The notes: generated by a model from the letters alone, not told the origin. A stretch of 64,000 bases of DNA from Pseudomonas lijiangensis (GCF_018968705.1 NZ_CP076668.1:2553001-2617000); one strand, 5' to 3'; shown: positions 49,919 through 59,791, counted from the first letter of the stretch. Made by a program: numbers and translations.

Positions 49919-50889
49919 TCGGCTGGGCTGTGCGGCGCCTGGTGCAGTCGTTGCTGGTGGTGTTGCTCATGACGCTGGTGGTGTTTATCGGCCTGAATGC
50001 CATCGGTAATCCGATGGACATTCTGGTGGGTGAGGACCTGAACCAGGCCGAGCGTCTGGCTGCCATCGCCCATCTGGGGCTGGACAAGCCGCTGTGGCAG
50101 CAATACCTGCTGTTCCTCAAGGGCGCGGCGAGCGGCAATCTCGGTCAGAGTTTCGTCTATCACGAAGATGCCATGCGCCTGATCCTGCAACGCCTGCCTG
50201 CCACGTTCGAACTGGCGTTCAGTGCCTTGTTTCTGGCGGTGTTGCTGGGTGTGCCGCTGGGCATGTTCGCGGGCACCTATCCCGATCACCCGGTATCGCG
50301 GGTGATGATGGCCAGCAGCATCGTGGGCTTCTCGCTGCCTGCGTTCTGGGTGGCGCTGATGATGATCATGCTGTTCTCGATCCATCTGGGCTGGCTGCCG
50401 GCCAGCGGGCGCGGGGAAACGCGGGAGTTTCTCGGCGTGCAGTGGTCGTTCCTGACCCTCGATGGCCTGCAGCACCTGATTCTGCCGGCGCTCAACCTGG
50501 CGCTGTTCAAGATTTCCCTGGTGCTGCGCCTGACCCGTGCCGGTGTGCGTGAGGTCTTGCCTCAGGAGTTTGTCAAGTTCGCCCGTGCCAAGGGCCTCTC
50601 GCCGATCCGGGTGATGTGCATGCATGTGATGCGCAACACCATGATCCCGCTGGTGACGGTGCTGGCAATGGAGTTGGGGTCGACCATCGCCTATGCCGTG
50701 GTGACTGAAAGTATCTTTGCCTGGCCAGGTGCCGGAAAGCTGATCCTGGACAGTATCAATATGCTGGATCGCCCGGTTGTCGTGGCTTATCTGATGGTGG
50801 TGGTCGTGATCTTCGTGGTACTCAATCTGATCGTCGATGCGTTGTATTACCTGCTTGATCCGCGTGTGCGCGTCGAGGCTGGCCGATGA
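49915..50889 (+). CDS. ABC transporter permease, DppB-like
   Basis: 324 residues, from an ATG overlapping the monooxygenase stop. Six membrane helices, starting with LVQSLLVVLLMTLVVFIGLNA. The inner-membrane coupling loop shows the EAA-like segment FVKFARAKGLSPIRVMCMHVMRN. It is the first of the paired permeases of a dipeptide/oligopeptide/nickel-type importer, and its end overlaps dppC-like by 4 bases. Confidence 0.92.
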   Translation: MIGWAVRRLVQSLLVVLLMTLVVFIGLNAIGNPMDILVGEDLNQAERLAAIAHLGLDKPLWQQYLLFLKGAASGNLGQSFVYHEDAMRLILQRLPATFELAFSALFLAVLLGVPLGMFAGTYPDHPVSRVMMASSIVGFSLPAFWVALMMIMLFSIHLGWLPASGRGETREFLGVQWSFLTLDGLQHLILPALNLALFKISLVLRLTRAGVREVLPQEFVKFARAKGLSPIRVMCMHVMRNTMIPLVTVLAMELGSTIAYAVVTESIFAWPGAGKLILDSINMLDRPVVVAYLMVVVVIFVVLNLIVDALYYLLDPRVRVEAGR

Positions 50890-51791
50890 GTCAGGTACAG
50901 GTCGCACGCCTGCACGTGCAATCGCCATGGCGGCTCGGCGCCGTGGAGTTTTCTCGCTCCTATACGGCCATGTTCGGTCTGCTGGTGTTGCTGGTGATCA
51001 TGTTGATGGCGGTGCTGGCGCCCTGGATAGCGTTTCAGAACCCCTATGACCTGATGCAGCTCAATGTGCTGGATGCTCGCCTGCCGCCGGGCAGCGAAAA
51101 CCTCGACGGTGGCTACACCTACTGGCTGGGCACCGACGGACAGGGCCGGGATCTGCTGTCGGCGATCATCTACGGGCTGCGTATCAGTCTGTGGGTCGGG
51201 ATCGGTTCTGCACTGATTGCCGCTGCCGTTGGCACCTTGCTGGGCTTGCTGTCGGCTTATGTCGGCGGATGGCTCGATGCCTTGCTGATGCGTCTGGTGG
51301 ATCTGCTGCTGTCTTTCCCGGTGATTCTCATGGCGTTGATGATTCTGGCCTGGCTGGGCAAGGGCGTCGGCAATGTGATGCTGACGCTGGTGTTGCTCGA
51401 ATGGGCCTATTACGCCCGTACCGCACGGGGGCAGGCCTTGACCGAAAGCCGCCGCGAGTACGTTGATGCGGCGCGGGGGCAGGGGATCGGCTCATGGCGG
51501 ATCGTCGTGCGGCATATCCTGCCCAACTGCCTGCCGCCGCTGATCGTGATCGGTGCCTTGCAGATTGCCAGGGGGATCACTCTGGAGGCGACCTTGTCGT
51601 TCCTGGGCCTCGGCGTGCCGATTACCGAACCGTCCCTCGGGCTGCTGATTGCCAACGGCTTCCAGTACATGCTCAGCAACGAATACTGGATCAGTTTCTT
51701 TCCGGGGCTGGCGCTGTTGATCACCATTGTGGCCATCAATCTGGTGGGTGACCGCCTGCGTGATGTCTTGAACCCGAGGTTGCAACGATGA
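50886..51791 (+). CDS. ABC transporter permease, DppC-like
   Basis: 301 residues. An N-terminal helix (MFGLLVLLVIMLMAVLAPWIAF) is followed by the DppC-type loop YWLGTDGQGRDLLSAIIYGLRISL and five more helices. The EAA loop is visible as EYVDAARGQGIGSWRIVVRHILPN. It pairs with the upstream permease. Overlaps of 4 bases at both ends indicate translational coupling across the operon. Confidence 0.92.
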   Translation: MSQVQVARLHVQSPWRLGAVEFSRSYTAMFGLLVLLVIMLMAVLAPWIAFQNPYDLMQLNVLDARLPPGSENLDGGYTYWLGTDGQGRDLLSAIIYGLRISLWVGIGSALIAAAVGTLLGLLSAYVGGWLDALLMRLVDLLLSFPVILMALMILAWLGKGVGNVMLTLVLLEWAYYARTARGQALTESRREYVDAARGQGIGSWRIVVRHILPNCLPPLIVIGALQIARGITLEATLSFLGLGVPITEPSLGLLIANGFQYMLSNEYWISFFPGLALLITIVAINLVGDRLRDVLNPRLQR

Positions 51792-52786
51792 GCGTGCCTG
51801 AAGTTTCCCTGGCGCAACCGACTCTGGATGTGCGCAACCTCTGTACGTCGTTCGATACCCGGGCGGGCGTCCTGCCTGCCGTGCGCGATGTTTCCCTGCG
51901 TCTTCAACCGGGGCGGATTCTCGGTCTGGTGGGCGAGTCGGGATCCGGCAAGTCGGTGACCGGTTTTTCCATTCTCGGGCTGGTCGATGCGCCGGGGCGT
52001 ATCAGCGGTGGTGAAGTGGTGTTTCAAGGGCGCGATCTGACGAAGCTCAGTACTTCGCAGTTGCGCAGCCTGCAGGGCAATCGCATTGCGATGATCTTTC
52101 AGGACCCGATGATGACCCTCAATCCGGTCCTGCGCATCGACACGCAAATGATCGAAGCGGTCCAGGCTCATCGCTCGATGGGGCGTCGCGAGGCGCGTCA
52201 GCATGCCAGCGATACCCTGGCGCTGATGGGGATTCCCAGCCCGGACGAGCGCCTGAATGCCTATCCGCATCAGCTTTCCGGCGGCATGCGCCAGCGGGTG
52301 GCGATTGCCATTGCCCTGTTGCATGCACCGGACCTGATTATCGCCGACGAGCCGACCACGGCGCTGGATGTGACCATTCAGGCGCAGATTCTCAGTGAAG
52401 TGCAAAAGCTTGTGCGTCAACAAGGAACCTCCCTGATCTGGATTACCCATGACCTTTCAGTGGTGGCCGGTCTGGCGGATGACATCGCCGTGATGTATGC
52501 CGGTCGTATCGTCGAGCAAGGCCCTGTATCGGCGGTGCTGGATCGTCCACAGCATCCTTACACCCAGGGCCTGATCGACAGCCTTCCGAGCCGCAACAAG
52601 CGTGGCCAGCGTCTGCGTCAGATCCCCGGCATGGCCCCGGATCTGTTGTCGATGCCTGCCGGATGCGCCTTTGCTGCACGTTGCTCCCGAGCGAGCAACC
52701 AGTGCGAGCAGGAGCCACAGAGTCGCGAAATCGAAGCGGGTCGCCTGGTCCGTTGTTTTCATCCGGGAGCTGCCGATGAGTATTAA
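51788..52786 (+). CDS. ABC transporter ATP-binding protein, DppD-like
   Basis: 332 residues. Walker A is GESGSGKS (about 49-56), the signature motif [12 protein letters not shown], and Walker [13 protein letters not shown]. The C-terminal oligopeptide-transporter extension contains the Cys-rich [19 protein letters not shown], which in DppD relatives can hold an Fe-S cluster. It energises the importer together with the next gene, which it overlaps by 11 bases. Confidence 0.93.
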   Translation: MSVPEVSLAQPTLDVRNLCTSFDTRAGVLPAVRDVSLRLQPGRILGLVGESGSGKSVTGFSILGLVDAPGRISGGEVVFQGRDLTKLSTSQLRSLQGNRIAMIFQDPMMTLNPVLRIDTQMIEAVQAHRSMGRREARQHASDTLALMGIPSPDERLNAYPHQLSGGMRQRVAIAIALLHAPDLIIADEPTTALDVTIQAQILSEVQKLVRQQGTSLIWITHDLSVVAGLADDIAVMYAGRIVEQGPVSAVLDRPQHPYTQGLIDSLPSRNKRGQRLRQIPGMAPDLLSMPAGCAFAARCSRASNQCEQEPQSREIEAGRLVRCFHPGAADEY

Positions 52787-53783
52787 CCAGACGCCCATCG
52801 TCGAATTGAGCCAGGTCAGTAAAACCTTCGGTAAGCGCAATAACGACAGCACATTGAATCAGTGGCTGCAGCGCATGAAGTGGTCCAGGCCATCAGCCGT
52901 GACCCATGCGGTGGATCGCGTCGACTTGCGTATCAACCGTGGCGAAGTCGTAGGGCTGGTGGGTGAGTCCGGCTGCGGCAAGTCAACGCTGGGCCGCATG
53001 GTGGCCGGGTTGCTGCCTGTTTCTTCGGGGACGGCTTCCATCGACGGCAAGCGCCTTGAAGACCTGACGCCCGAAGAGCGTCTGGCAGCGCGGCTGAAGA
53101 TCCAGATGATTTTTCAGGACCCGTCTTCCAGTCTCAATCCGCGCCTGCGGGTCGACCGTATTGTCGGGGAGGGCGCCTTGCTGCATGGCCTGACCGACAA
53201 GGCCGGGTTTGACGATTATGTCAGCGCGCAGCTACAGCGTGCCGGTCTGAGTCCGCAACTGCGCCAGCGTTACCCGCATCAGTTCAGCGGTGGCCAGCGC
53301 CAGCGCATCGGCATTGCCCGGGCGTTGGCGGTACAGCCGCAGCTTCTGGTGTGCGACGAGTCGGTAGCGGCGCTGGACGTGTCCATTCAGGCGCAGATCC
53401 TCAACCTGTTCATGGACCTGCGCGATGAACTGGGCCTGACCTATCTGTTCATCAGTCACGATCTCGGAGTGGTGGAACACCTCTGTGATCGCGTGGTGGT
53501 GATGTATCTGGGGCGGGTGGTGGAGAGTGCCAGTGTCGATGACCTGTTTGCACGAGCCAATCACCCCTATACGCAGGCTCTGCTGGCACAGATTCCGCGC
53601 TTCGATGTCCGCAGCGCCCGTTATGACGCGATAAAAGGGGAAATCCCCAGCCCGCTGAACCCGCCTGCCGGGTGTCATTTCCATCCTCGCTGTCCGCATG
53701 CCACGGCGCGCTGCCGCGAGGAAGTTCCAACGCTCAGGGAAGTCGCACCCGGCCACCTGAGTGCCTGTCACCTCAATGAATAG
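52776..53783 (+). CDS. ABC transporter ATP-binding protein, DppF-like
   Basis: 335 residues from the ATG at 52776. Walker A is GESGCGKS, signature FSGGQRQRIGIA, Walker B LLVCDESVAALD. DppF relatives usually have DEPVSALD; here Ser replaces Pro, a mild variation. The C-terminal extension carries GCHFHPRCPHATARC with spaced Cys. It forms the ATPase pair with the DppD-like protein. Confidence 0.92.
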   Translation: MSINQTPIVELSQVSKTFGKRNNDSTLNQWLQRMKWSRPSAVTHAVDRVDLRINRGEVVGLVGESGCGKSTLGRMVAGLLPVSSGTASIDGKRLEDLTPEERLAARLKIQMIFQDPSSSLNPRLRVDRIVGEGALLHGLTDKAGFDDYVSAQLQRAGLSPQLRQRYPHQFSGGQRQRIGIARALAVQPQLLVCDESVAALDVSIQAQILNLFMDLRDELGLTYLFISHDLGVVEHLCDRVVVMYLGRVVESASVDDLFARANHPYTQALLAQIPRFDVRSARYDAIKGEIPSPLNPPAGCHFHPRCPHATARCREEVPTLREVAPGHLSACHLNE

Positions 53784-53840
53784 CACCGAACGAGCGCTGC
53801 AATGCTGGCGCTCATTGCCATTACGCACAAGGAATAGCCC

Positions 53841-55406
53841 ATGAAACCACTTGTCCGTTCACTGTTGGCCTCGGCCCTGATCCTGGCCGCCGGCAGCGCA
53901 GCGGCGCAGAGTCTGCGTATCGGTTATGCCGATCCGGTCTCCTCGCTTGACCCGCAATTGAACAACTATGCCGGTGACCGCTCGGTTGCCCTGCATGCCT
54001 TCGAGTCGCTGGTCAATCGTCGTGACGACAAGACCCTGCCGGGTCTGGCGCAAAGCTGGAAAGTCCTGGACGACAAGACCTGGGAGTTCAACCTGCGCAA
54101 GGACGTCAAATGGCAGGACGGCAAGCCCCTGACCGCCGATGACTTCGTGTTCTCCTTCGAGCGTGCCCGCAAGGTGCCGGGCAGCGTGGCGTCTTATGCC
54201 GGGGCCATGCGCACGGTGGAGTCGGTCACGGCCAAGGATGATCACACCCTGATCATCAAGACCCTTACACCCAACGCCAACCTGCTGCCGGACGTGGACT
54301 CGATCTACATCGTCAGCCGCCACGTGGGTGCCGACGCGCAAAGCGCCGATTACAACAGCGGCAAGGCGATGGTCGGTACCGGGCCTTATCGCTTTGTGTC
54401 ATTCGTGCCGGGCGACCGCACGATCTTCGAGCGCAATGCCGACTATTGGGGGCCGAAACCGCTGTGGGACAAAGTGGATTATCGCTTCATCTCCAACGCC
54501 GCGAGCCGTACGGCGGCCTTGCTGGCCGGTGATGTGGACGTGATCGACAAGGTGTCGCCGACCGATGTCGAGCGCCTGAAGAAGAGCCCGAATGTCAGTG
54601 TCTTCGCGTATCCGGGCCTGCGGGCCTTGCTGATTCAGCCAAGCTTCCGTGAAGGCCCCAACGAGTTCATTCGTGACAATGCCGGCAAGCCGCTGGCCGA
54701 GAACCCGCTGCGAGATGTGCGGGTGCGCAAGGCCTTGAACCTGGCCATCAACCGCCAGGCGATTGTCGAGCGCATCATGCAGGGCACGGTGACCGAGGCC
54801 AATCAGTGGATGCCGGCCAAGACCTTTGGCTACAACTCTGAGCTGAAGAACATTCCTTATGACCCGAAACAGGCCAAGGAGCTGCTGGCTCAGGCTGGCT
54901 TCCCCGAAGGCTTCCAGTTGACCGTGCACGTACCGGGCGACCGTTACCCGCAGGCGCCGGAAACCCTGCAGGCGGTGGCGCAGTTCTGGTCGCGCATTGG
55001 CGTCAAGGTGCAACTGGAAGTGCTGCCGTGGGCTGTTTATGCAGGCAAGGCCAACAAGAACGAATTTGCGATCAGTGTGGTTGCCTGGGGTAACGGCACG
55101 GGCGAAGCCGCCTATGCACTGACCAACATCCTGACCACGGTAGACAGCGTCAAAGGTCGCGGTGCCTCCAACTGGGGCCATTACAGCAACCCGCTGGTGG
55201 ATAAGGCGCTGGTCGATGCTACTTCCGAGTTCGACGATGCCAAGCGCCGGGCGATCCTGGAGCAGTCTGCCAAGGTAGTGGCTGACGATGTCGGCATCAT
55301 CCCGCTGTTCCATTACCAGAACATCTGGGCGGCGCGCAAAGGCCTGAAAGTCGAGCCGCTGGTCAGTGACCGCACCGCCGCGAGCATGGTGACCGAACAG
55401 CCTTGA
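53841..55406 (+). CDS. Periplasmic peptide/opine-type ABC substrate-binding protein (SBP_bac_5)
   Basis: 521 residues with a Sec signal (MKPLVRSLLASALILAAGSAAA). Family landmarks: LNNYAGDRSVALHAFESLV, LAQSWKVLDDKTWEFNLRKDVKWQDGKPLTADDFVFS and GTGPYRFVSFVPGDR. It delivers the ligand to the Dpp-like permeases. The ligand is unknown. It follows the ATPase gene by 57 bases, and its 3' end is followed closely by two CMD/AhpD-fold genes. Confidence 0.93.
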   Translation: MKPLVRSLLASALILAAGSAAAQSLRIGYADPVSSLDPQLNNYAGDRSVALHAFESLVNRRDDKTLPGLAQSWKVLDDKTWEFNLRKDVKWQDGKPLTADDFVFSFERARKVPGSVASYAGAMRTVESVTAKDDHTLIIKTLTPNANLLPDVDSIYIVSRHVGADAQSADYNSGKAMVGTGPYRFVSFVPGDRTIFERNADYWGPKPLWDKVDYRFISNAASRTAALLAGDVDVIDKVSPTDVERLKKSPNVSVFAYPGLRALLIQPSFREGPNEFIRDNAGKPLAENPLRDVRVRKALNLAINRQAIVERIMQGTVTEANQWMPAKTFGYNSELKNIPYDPKQAKELLAQAGFPEGFQLTVHVPGDRYPQAPETLQAVAQFWSRIGVKVQLEVLPWAVYAGKANKNEFAISVVAWGNGTGEAAYALTNILTTVDSVKGRGASNWGHYSNPLVDKALVDATSEFDDAKRRAILEQSAKVVADDVGIIPLFHYQNIWAARKGLKVEPLVSDRTAASMVTEQP

Positions 55407-55480
55407 AACCCACCAGTGACAAGTCTGTAGGACCGGATTTATCCGGGAAGGCAGTCACTCATGAAGTTGCATTTTGTTTG

Positions 55481-56017
55481 ATGGAAATGAATATGACCTC
55501 AACTGTAGAACCGGGCCTCGATGTCCTGGATACCTTGCTGGGCATCGGGCCTGAAACCGCTCTGTACAAGGTGCGCCATGCCCGTGACAAAGTCGTGGCG
55601 GCAACGCAGGGCAGTCATGAGCTGTTTTTCGACCCGGCGCTGCAAGACAATCTGTCACTCGTCGAGCGTCTGCTGGTGGCGTATTACGCCAGCCATCTGA
55701 CACCAAACGCCTTGCTGGCGGGTTACTACCTTGAGCAGTTGCAGGCGCTGAATATCGATCCGGCGCTGGTGGCCTCGATTGATTCGGGTTCCGTCGAGGC
55801 ACTGAGCGATGCGCGCCTTTCGGCGATTCTGCTGTTCACCCGCACCTTGATCGAGTCGCCGGTCGAAGGTGATCGTGCGGCCTTGCAGGTTCTGCAGGCC
55901 GCAGGTCTGTCGTCCTCGGAAATCGTGGTGCTGGCGCAGTTGATTGCATTCCTGTCGTATCAGGTACGGCTGGCGGCCGGCCTTGGTGCCTTGTCGGCCT
56001 TGGGAGAAGCACAATGA
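55481..56017 (+). CDS. CMD-domain protein (Avi_7170-like)
   Basis: 178 residues from the ATG at 55481; ATGs at 55487 and 55493 are also possible, and an earlier TTG would overlap the binding-protein gene. The fold is the helical carboxymuconolactone-decarboxylase/AhpD type (LSLVERLLVAYYASHLTPNALLAGYY), but the usual CxxC is absent. It resembles the CMD protein family that accompanies dipeptide-type ABC transporters and an AhpD partner. The next gene overlaps by 4 bases. It may form a redox or decarboxylation pair with that partner. Confidence 0.8.
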   Translation: MEMNMTSTVEPGLDVLDTLLGIGPETALYKVRHARDKVVAATQGSHELFFDPALQDNLSLVERLLVAYYASHLTPNALLAGYYLEQLQALNIDPALVASIDSGSVEALSDARLSAILLFTRTLIESPVEGDRAALQVLQAAGLSSSEIVVLAQLIAFLSYQVRLAAGLGALSALGEAQ

Positions 56018-56601
56018 GCGAGCCCATTCGCAGCAACGGTTTTACCAACGAAGTGCTGGGCTGGAAGGCCTGGTTGCCCACGGTGCAACTGGACAGTGCC
56101 ACGCCGGAGCAACTGGCGGTGCTGGAAGAAAGCCATCCCCAGGCCAAGACGTCGGATTACTACCTGACACTGGTCCATCAGCCGCAGATCCTGCGTCAGC
56201 GCTCCGTTGCGTTCAACGCGATCATGTACGCGCCGGGCGGTTTGTCCCGTGCGGAGCGCGAACTGGCCAGTACCGTCGTGTCGCGAATCAATCAGTGTGT
56301 TTATTGTGCTTCAGTGCATGCCCAGCGCTTCGAGCAACTGGCCAAGCGCAATGATGTGATTGCGCAGATATTTGCCGATCCACAGACGGCGGGAACCACG
56401 GAACGGGAGAAGGCCATTGTGCGCTTTGCCATCGATCTGACCCTGGACCCGGCTGCCCTGGGCGCCGAGCAGATCAGGCCGTTGCGTGAGCAGGGGCTCG
56501 ATGATGGACAGGTACTGGATCTGATCCACGCCATTTCCATCTTTGCCTGGGCCAACCGGTTGATGCTCAACCTGGGTGAACCGCTTTATCCGGCAATGTG
56601 A
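56014..56601 (+). CDS. AhpD-type alkylhydroperoxidase domain protein (Avi_7169-like)
   Basis: 195 residues. The AhpD/CMD core contains LSRAERELASTVVSRINQCVYCASVHAQRFEQL, split here by helix breaks, with the redox CVYC motif and a following His. It probably reduces a peroxide or protects the monooxygenase pathway of this operon. The start overlaps the CMD gene. It is the last gene of the operon. Confidence 0.86.
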   Translation: MSEPIRSNGFTNEVLGWKAWLPTVQLDSATPEQLAVLEESHPQAKTSDYYLTLVHQPQILRQRSVAFNAIMYAPGGLSRAERELASTVVSRINQCVYCASVHAQRFEQLAKRNDVIAQIFADPQTAGTTEREKAIVRFAIDLTLDPAALGAEQIRPLREQGLDDGQVLDLIHAISIFAWANRLMLNLGEPLYPAM

Positions 56602-56640
56602 AAAATTGTTTCATTTTTGATAAAAAACTTTGTCCGAGTG

Positions 56641-56737
56641 TTGTACAAAATTACCGCTGTAGTATAGCTTTTACAGCAGAGCCAGCCGGTATGGCGCTGA
56701 CATTGCCGTTCGCGGTATAGACCACGCCGCTGGCTCT
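56641..56737 (+). promoter_or_regulatory. Sigma70-like promoter and long-loop inverted repeat before the chalcone-isomerase-like gene
   Basis: TTGTAC (56641-56646), 16 bases, TATAGC (56663-56668). The arms AGAGCCAGC (56678-56686) and GCTGGCTCT (56729-56737) lie in the expected leader, 42 bases apart. They could form a structured 5' region. Confidence 0.45.
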
Positions 56738-56787
56738 TCCATCTTTCTGCCTGTGGGCCAGTCCCGCAGGCGCCACAGAGGCTTCAC

Positions 56788-57297
56788 ATGATTGCGCCGC
56801 GCTGGTTGTGGCTGGTGCTTATGCTCAGCGGCAGCGCATTTGCCGACTGGCGTGAAGCATTGCCCGATTCCCGTGTCGTCGGTTCCGGCGACTTCAGTGT
56901 GTTTGGATTTCGTATCTATACGGCCCGTCTGTGGAGCCCTGCAAAGCCGTTTGTGGCGGATGCGCCCATGGCGCTGGAGCTCACTTATCATCGTGCCATC
57001 GACCGGGAAGACCTGGTGGATGCCAGCATCGATGAGATCCAGCGTATTTCCGGATCGGCCGTCAGTGACCAGCAGTTGTCCGTATGGCGCCAGCAGATGC
57101 AGCAGTCTTTCGTCGATGTCCAGCCGGGCATGAAAATCACGGGTGTCTACCTGCCGGGACGTGAAGCGCGCTTCTATGTCGGCCCCAAGCTGCAGCATGT
57201 GGTTCAGGACAGCGAGTTCGCCAAGGCGTTCTTCTCCATCTGGCTGGACCCCAAGACCCGCAACCCCGATTTGCGTGAGCAATTGCTGGGCAAATGA
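56788..57297 (+). CDS. Chalcone isomerase-like exported protein
   Basis: 169 residues with a signal peptide (LWLVLMLSGSAFA, cleavage before DW). The domain shows GSGDFSVFGFRIYTARLW and LELTYHRAIDREDLVDASIDEI, then VYLPGREARFYVGP, as in bacterial chalcone-isomerase-like proteins. These lack known chalcone isomerase activity and may bind fatty-acid-like ligands in the periplasm. It is a single gene, convergent with moaA. Confidence 0.85.
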   Translation: MIAPRWLWLVLMLSGSAFADWREALPDSRVVGSGDFSVFGFRIYTARLWSPAKPFVADAPMALELTYHRAIDREDLVDASIDEIQRISGSAVSDQQLSVWRQQMQQSFVDVQPGMKITGVYLPGREARFYVGPKLQHVVQDSEFAKAFFSIWLDPKTRNPDLREQLLGK

Positions 57298-57303
57298 CGT
57301 TCA

Positions 57304-57326
57304 TGAGCTGTGAGTGTTTCAGCTCA
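57304..57326. terminator. Possible hairpin between convergent chalcone-isomerase-like gene and moaA
   Basis: TGAGCTG and CAGCTCA form a 7-bp stem with a 9-base loop in the 53-base gap. No T-run follows, so termination is only suggested by position. Confidence 0.35.
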
Positions 57327-57350
57327 ATATGACTGCTGTAGTCGTGTTGA

Positions 57351-58349
57351 CTAGCCGCCCGTCATGTTCATGAAGCGCACGACCTGCACATTGTCATCGA
57401 GCGTGAAGTTATGGCTCCACGGCTTGAGTTGCATGGCGTCGACTATGGCCTTTTCCAGCTTATGGGGCTGGCCGGGGTTAGCCCGCAACACGGCCTTGAG
57501 GTCAACCGAATGCTCGTTGCCCAGGCACAGCAGCAAACGGCCTTCCACTGTCAGGCGCACGCGGTTGCAGGTGCCGCAGAAGTTATGGCTGTGGGGAGAG
57601 ATGAAGCCGATGCGAATATCAGGGGCTTCGGCCAGGCGCCAGTAGCGCGACGGGCCCTGGGTCGAGTCGGTGGACGAAACCAGTGTGTAGCGCTCGGCGA
57701 TGCGCTCGCGGACCTGATCACTGGAATAGAACGACTCGGCGCGGCTGTGTTCGCTGATGATGCCCAGGGGCATTTCCTCGATAAAGGAAACGTCCAGCTT
57801 GCGGTCGATGGCAAAGGCCAGCAGATCATTGATCTCATGATCGTTGCGGCCTTGCATCACCACGCAATTGAGCTTGGTGTGGGTGAAACCGGCGGCATTG
57901 GCGGCGTCGATCCCGGCAATCACCTTGCTCAGGTCGCCGGTGCGTGTCATTTCCCGGAAACGTTGCGGGTCCAGACTATCAAGACTGATGTTGAGGCGAG
58001 TGACCCCGGCGTCGAACAGCGGTCTGGCCAGTTTGTCCAGTTGCGAGCCATTGGTGGTCATGCACAGTTCCCGCAGGCCGGGCAGGGCGGCGATGCGCTT
58101 GCACAGGTCGACAATACCGGCACGCACCAGCGGCTCTCCACCGGTCAGGCGGATCTTGCGGGTGCCCAGGGCAACGAAGCGTTCGGCAATCTGGTGGATT
58201 TCTTCCAGGGACAGGATCTGCTGGCGAGGCAGGAATGTCATCTCTTCGGCCATGCAGTACACGCAGCGAAAATCGCACCGGTCGGTCACCGACATGCGCA
58301 GATAATCGACTTTGCGTGCAAAACGGTCCATCAGGACGGGATCTGACAT
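57351..58349 (-). CDS. moaA: GTP 3',8-cyclase (molybdopterin biosynthesis protein A)
   Basis: 332 residues. Radical SAM enzyme that starts molybdenum cofactor synthesis by converting GTP to 3',8-cyclo-H2GTP. The N-terminal cluster motif is CDFRCVYC (C25, C29, C32). The C-terminal cluster is formed by CGTCNRVR and a later Cys in LLLCLG. The C-terminus is MTGG, matching the functional double-Gly tail. AAGGTGAG lies before the ATG. No other moa gene is adjacent; pseudomonads often have moaA apart from moaBCDE, sometimes in two copies. Confidence 0.95.
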   Translation of the reverse strand: MSDPVLMDRFARKVDYLRMSVTDRCDFRCVYCMAEEMTFLPRQQILSLEEIHQIAERFVALGTRKIRLTGGEPLVRAGIVDLCKRIAALPGLRELCMTTNGSQLDKLARPLFDAGVTRLNISLDSLDPQRFREMTRTGDLSKVIAGIDAANAAGFTHTKLNCVVMQGRNDHEINDLLAFAIDRKLDVSFIEEMPLGIISEHSRAESFYSSDQVRERIAERYTLVSSTDSTQGPSRYWRLAEAPDIRIGFISPHSHNFCGTCNRVRLTVEGRLLLCLGNEHSVDLKAVLRANPGQPHKLEKAIVDAMQLKPWSHNFTLDDNVQVVRFMNMTGG

Positions 58350-58438
58350 CTCACCTTCTCAATATGCTGTAGCCGTAAGCTTGCTGAGTCCAATTGCCGC
58401 AGTCCAATCGCTTGTGATGATGACATGATCGACTGGAT

Positions 58439-59791
58439 CTATGGCGTCTTGCTATCGCCTGCCGAACGGCGTTCGTAATGCTCCAGTAATGGCTGGATGC
58501 TAATGCCATGCAGCAGGATACTCAACGCAACCACCGACAACGTCATCCCTATGGCGGTATGGACTGCATCTTGCGGTAAACCGTGGGTCAAGGCAAAACA
58601 CAGGTAATAAAGGCTGCCGATTCCACGTATGCCGAACCAGCCGACCAGAGCCTTCTGGCGCCGGTCCAGCAGGCGTCTGCCCACCAGCAGCCAGACGCTG
58701 GCCGGACGAATGATGCAGAACAGGGCCAGGCCAAGACCAATGGCTCGCCAGTCCCAGTACAACGCAAGTGCCGCACCCAGCAGGGTAATCAACAGTACTT
58801 CCATGGAGCGTTCGATCAGGCTGCCGAATGCCAGCATATCCCCCATCATGATTCCGGCAGCCAGTTGTGATTCGGTCAGGTCCTCGGCTTCGGCCACCGT
58901 GGCCTTTTCCTGATCGGCCGTCATATGGCCAATCACCGGTTGAGCGATATGCTCCGAGGGAACGTGGGACTGAGTGATGCGCGCTTCTGCCTGTCTCAAG
59001 CCGAATCCGGCAGCGAATACCGAGAGAAAACCAAAAGCGCCTGCACTTTCTGCAGCGATATAAGACAGGGCAATCAGGGCCAGCGCCAGGAAGTCATTGG
59101 GGGAGGTGGTGCTGTCCGCATTCCTGATCCGCAGGAAGATCATCAGATGCCCGACGCCACGGCCCATGCCATAACCGATCAACATGCCGGCCGGCACGCC
59201 CCAGACCAGGCTCTTGAGTGCCCAGTGCTGAATCCATCCGGCTTCCAGCCCGCCATTGTTCATATACAGCAAGGCAAAGATCACGAACGGGAACGCCGTG
59301 CCATCGTTCATGCCAGCTTCGCCGGAAAGTCCGAAGCGCAGGCGGTCCTGATCCTGGGCATTGGTTACCTGAACCAGCCCGGCCAGCACCGGATCGGTGG
59401 GCGAAAGTATGGCACCCAGCAACAGCGACATGCCCCATGACAGGCCGAGCAGGTAATGCGCAGCCAGGCAGGTGCCCGCAATGGTGGCAAGCATCACCGG
59501 CCCGGCCAGCCAGTAAGCCGAGTGCCAGGCCTTGCTGCGCAGCGGTTGGCGCAGCTTGATTCCGGTATTGAACAACGAAAACAGCACCGCGATTTCGGTC
59601 AGACGCTCCAGCCAGTGCCTGGCTTCCTGCACGTCCAGTTTCAGCATCTCCAGCCCCATGGGGCCGATCACGAAACCGAATGCCAGACACACCGCCGACG
59701 TCGTGACCGGCAGCCAGCGAAGGAAGGATGATGTCAGTGCCAGCAGCATCAACAGTACGCCGAGCACTGTCATGCAGATCGTGAAGCTCAT
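58439..59791 (-). CDS. Cation:proton antiporter, CPA1/NhaP type
   Basis: 450 residues with about 12 membrane helices, starting MSFTICMTVLGVLLMLLALTSS. Landmarks are LLLGAILSPTDPVLAGLVQV (the TDP motif) and GLSGEAGMNDGTAFPFV, in which the ND pair is the ion-binding site of CPA1 antiporters. Exchanges Na+ or K+ for H+ across the inner membrane. A short hydrophilic stretch between helices (HMTADQEKATVAEAEDL) is unusual but small. Monocistronic. Confidence 0.9.
   Translation of the reverse strand: MSFTICMTVLGVLLMLLALTSSFLRWLPVTTSAVCLAFGFVIGPMGLEMLKLDVQEARHWLERLTEIAVLFSLFNTGIKLRQPLRSKAWHSAYWLAGPVMLATIAGTCLAAHYLLGLSWGMSLLLGAILSPTDPVLAGLVQVTNAQDQDRLRFGLSGEAGMNDGTAFPFVIFALLYMNNGGLEAGWIQHWALKSLVWGVPAGMLIGYGMGRGVGHLMIFLRIRNADSTTSPNDFLALALIALSYIAAESAGAFGFLSVFAAGFGLRQAEARITQSHVPSEHIAQPVIGHMTADQEKATVAEAEDLTESQLAAGIMMGDMLAFGSLIERSMEVLLITLLGAALALYWDWRAIGLGLALFCIIRPASVWLLVGRRLLDRRQKALVGWFGIRGIGSLYYLCFALTHGLPQDAVHTAIGMTLSVVALSILLHGISIQPLLEHYERRSAGDSKTP

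Noticed and set aside
53841..55480. Start of the CMD-domain gene at a TTG (55403) overlapping the binding-protein stop
   Set aside because: The extra 26 residues are not like the family N-terminus and the context lacks a ribosome-binding site; the ATG group at 55481-55493 is more plausible.
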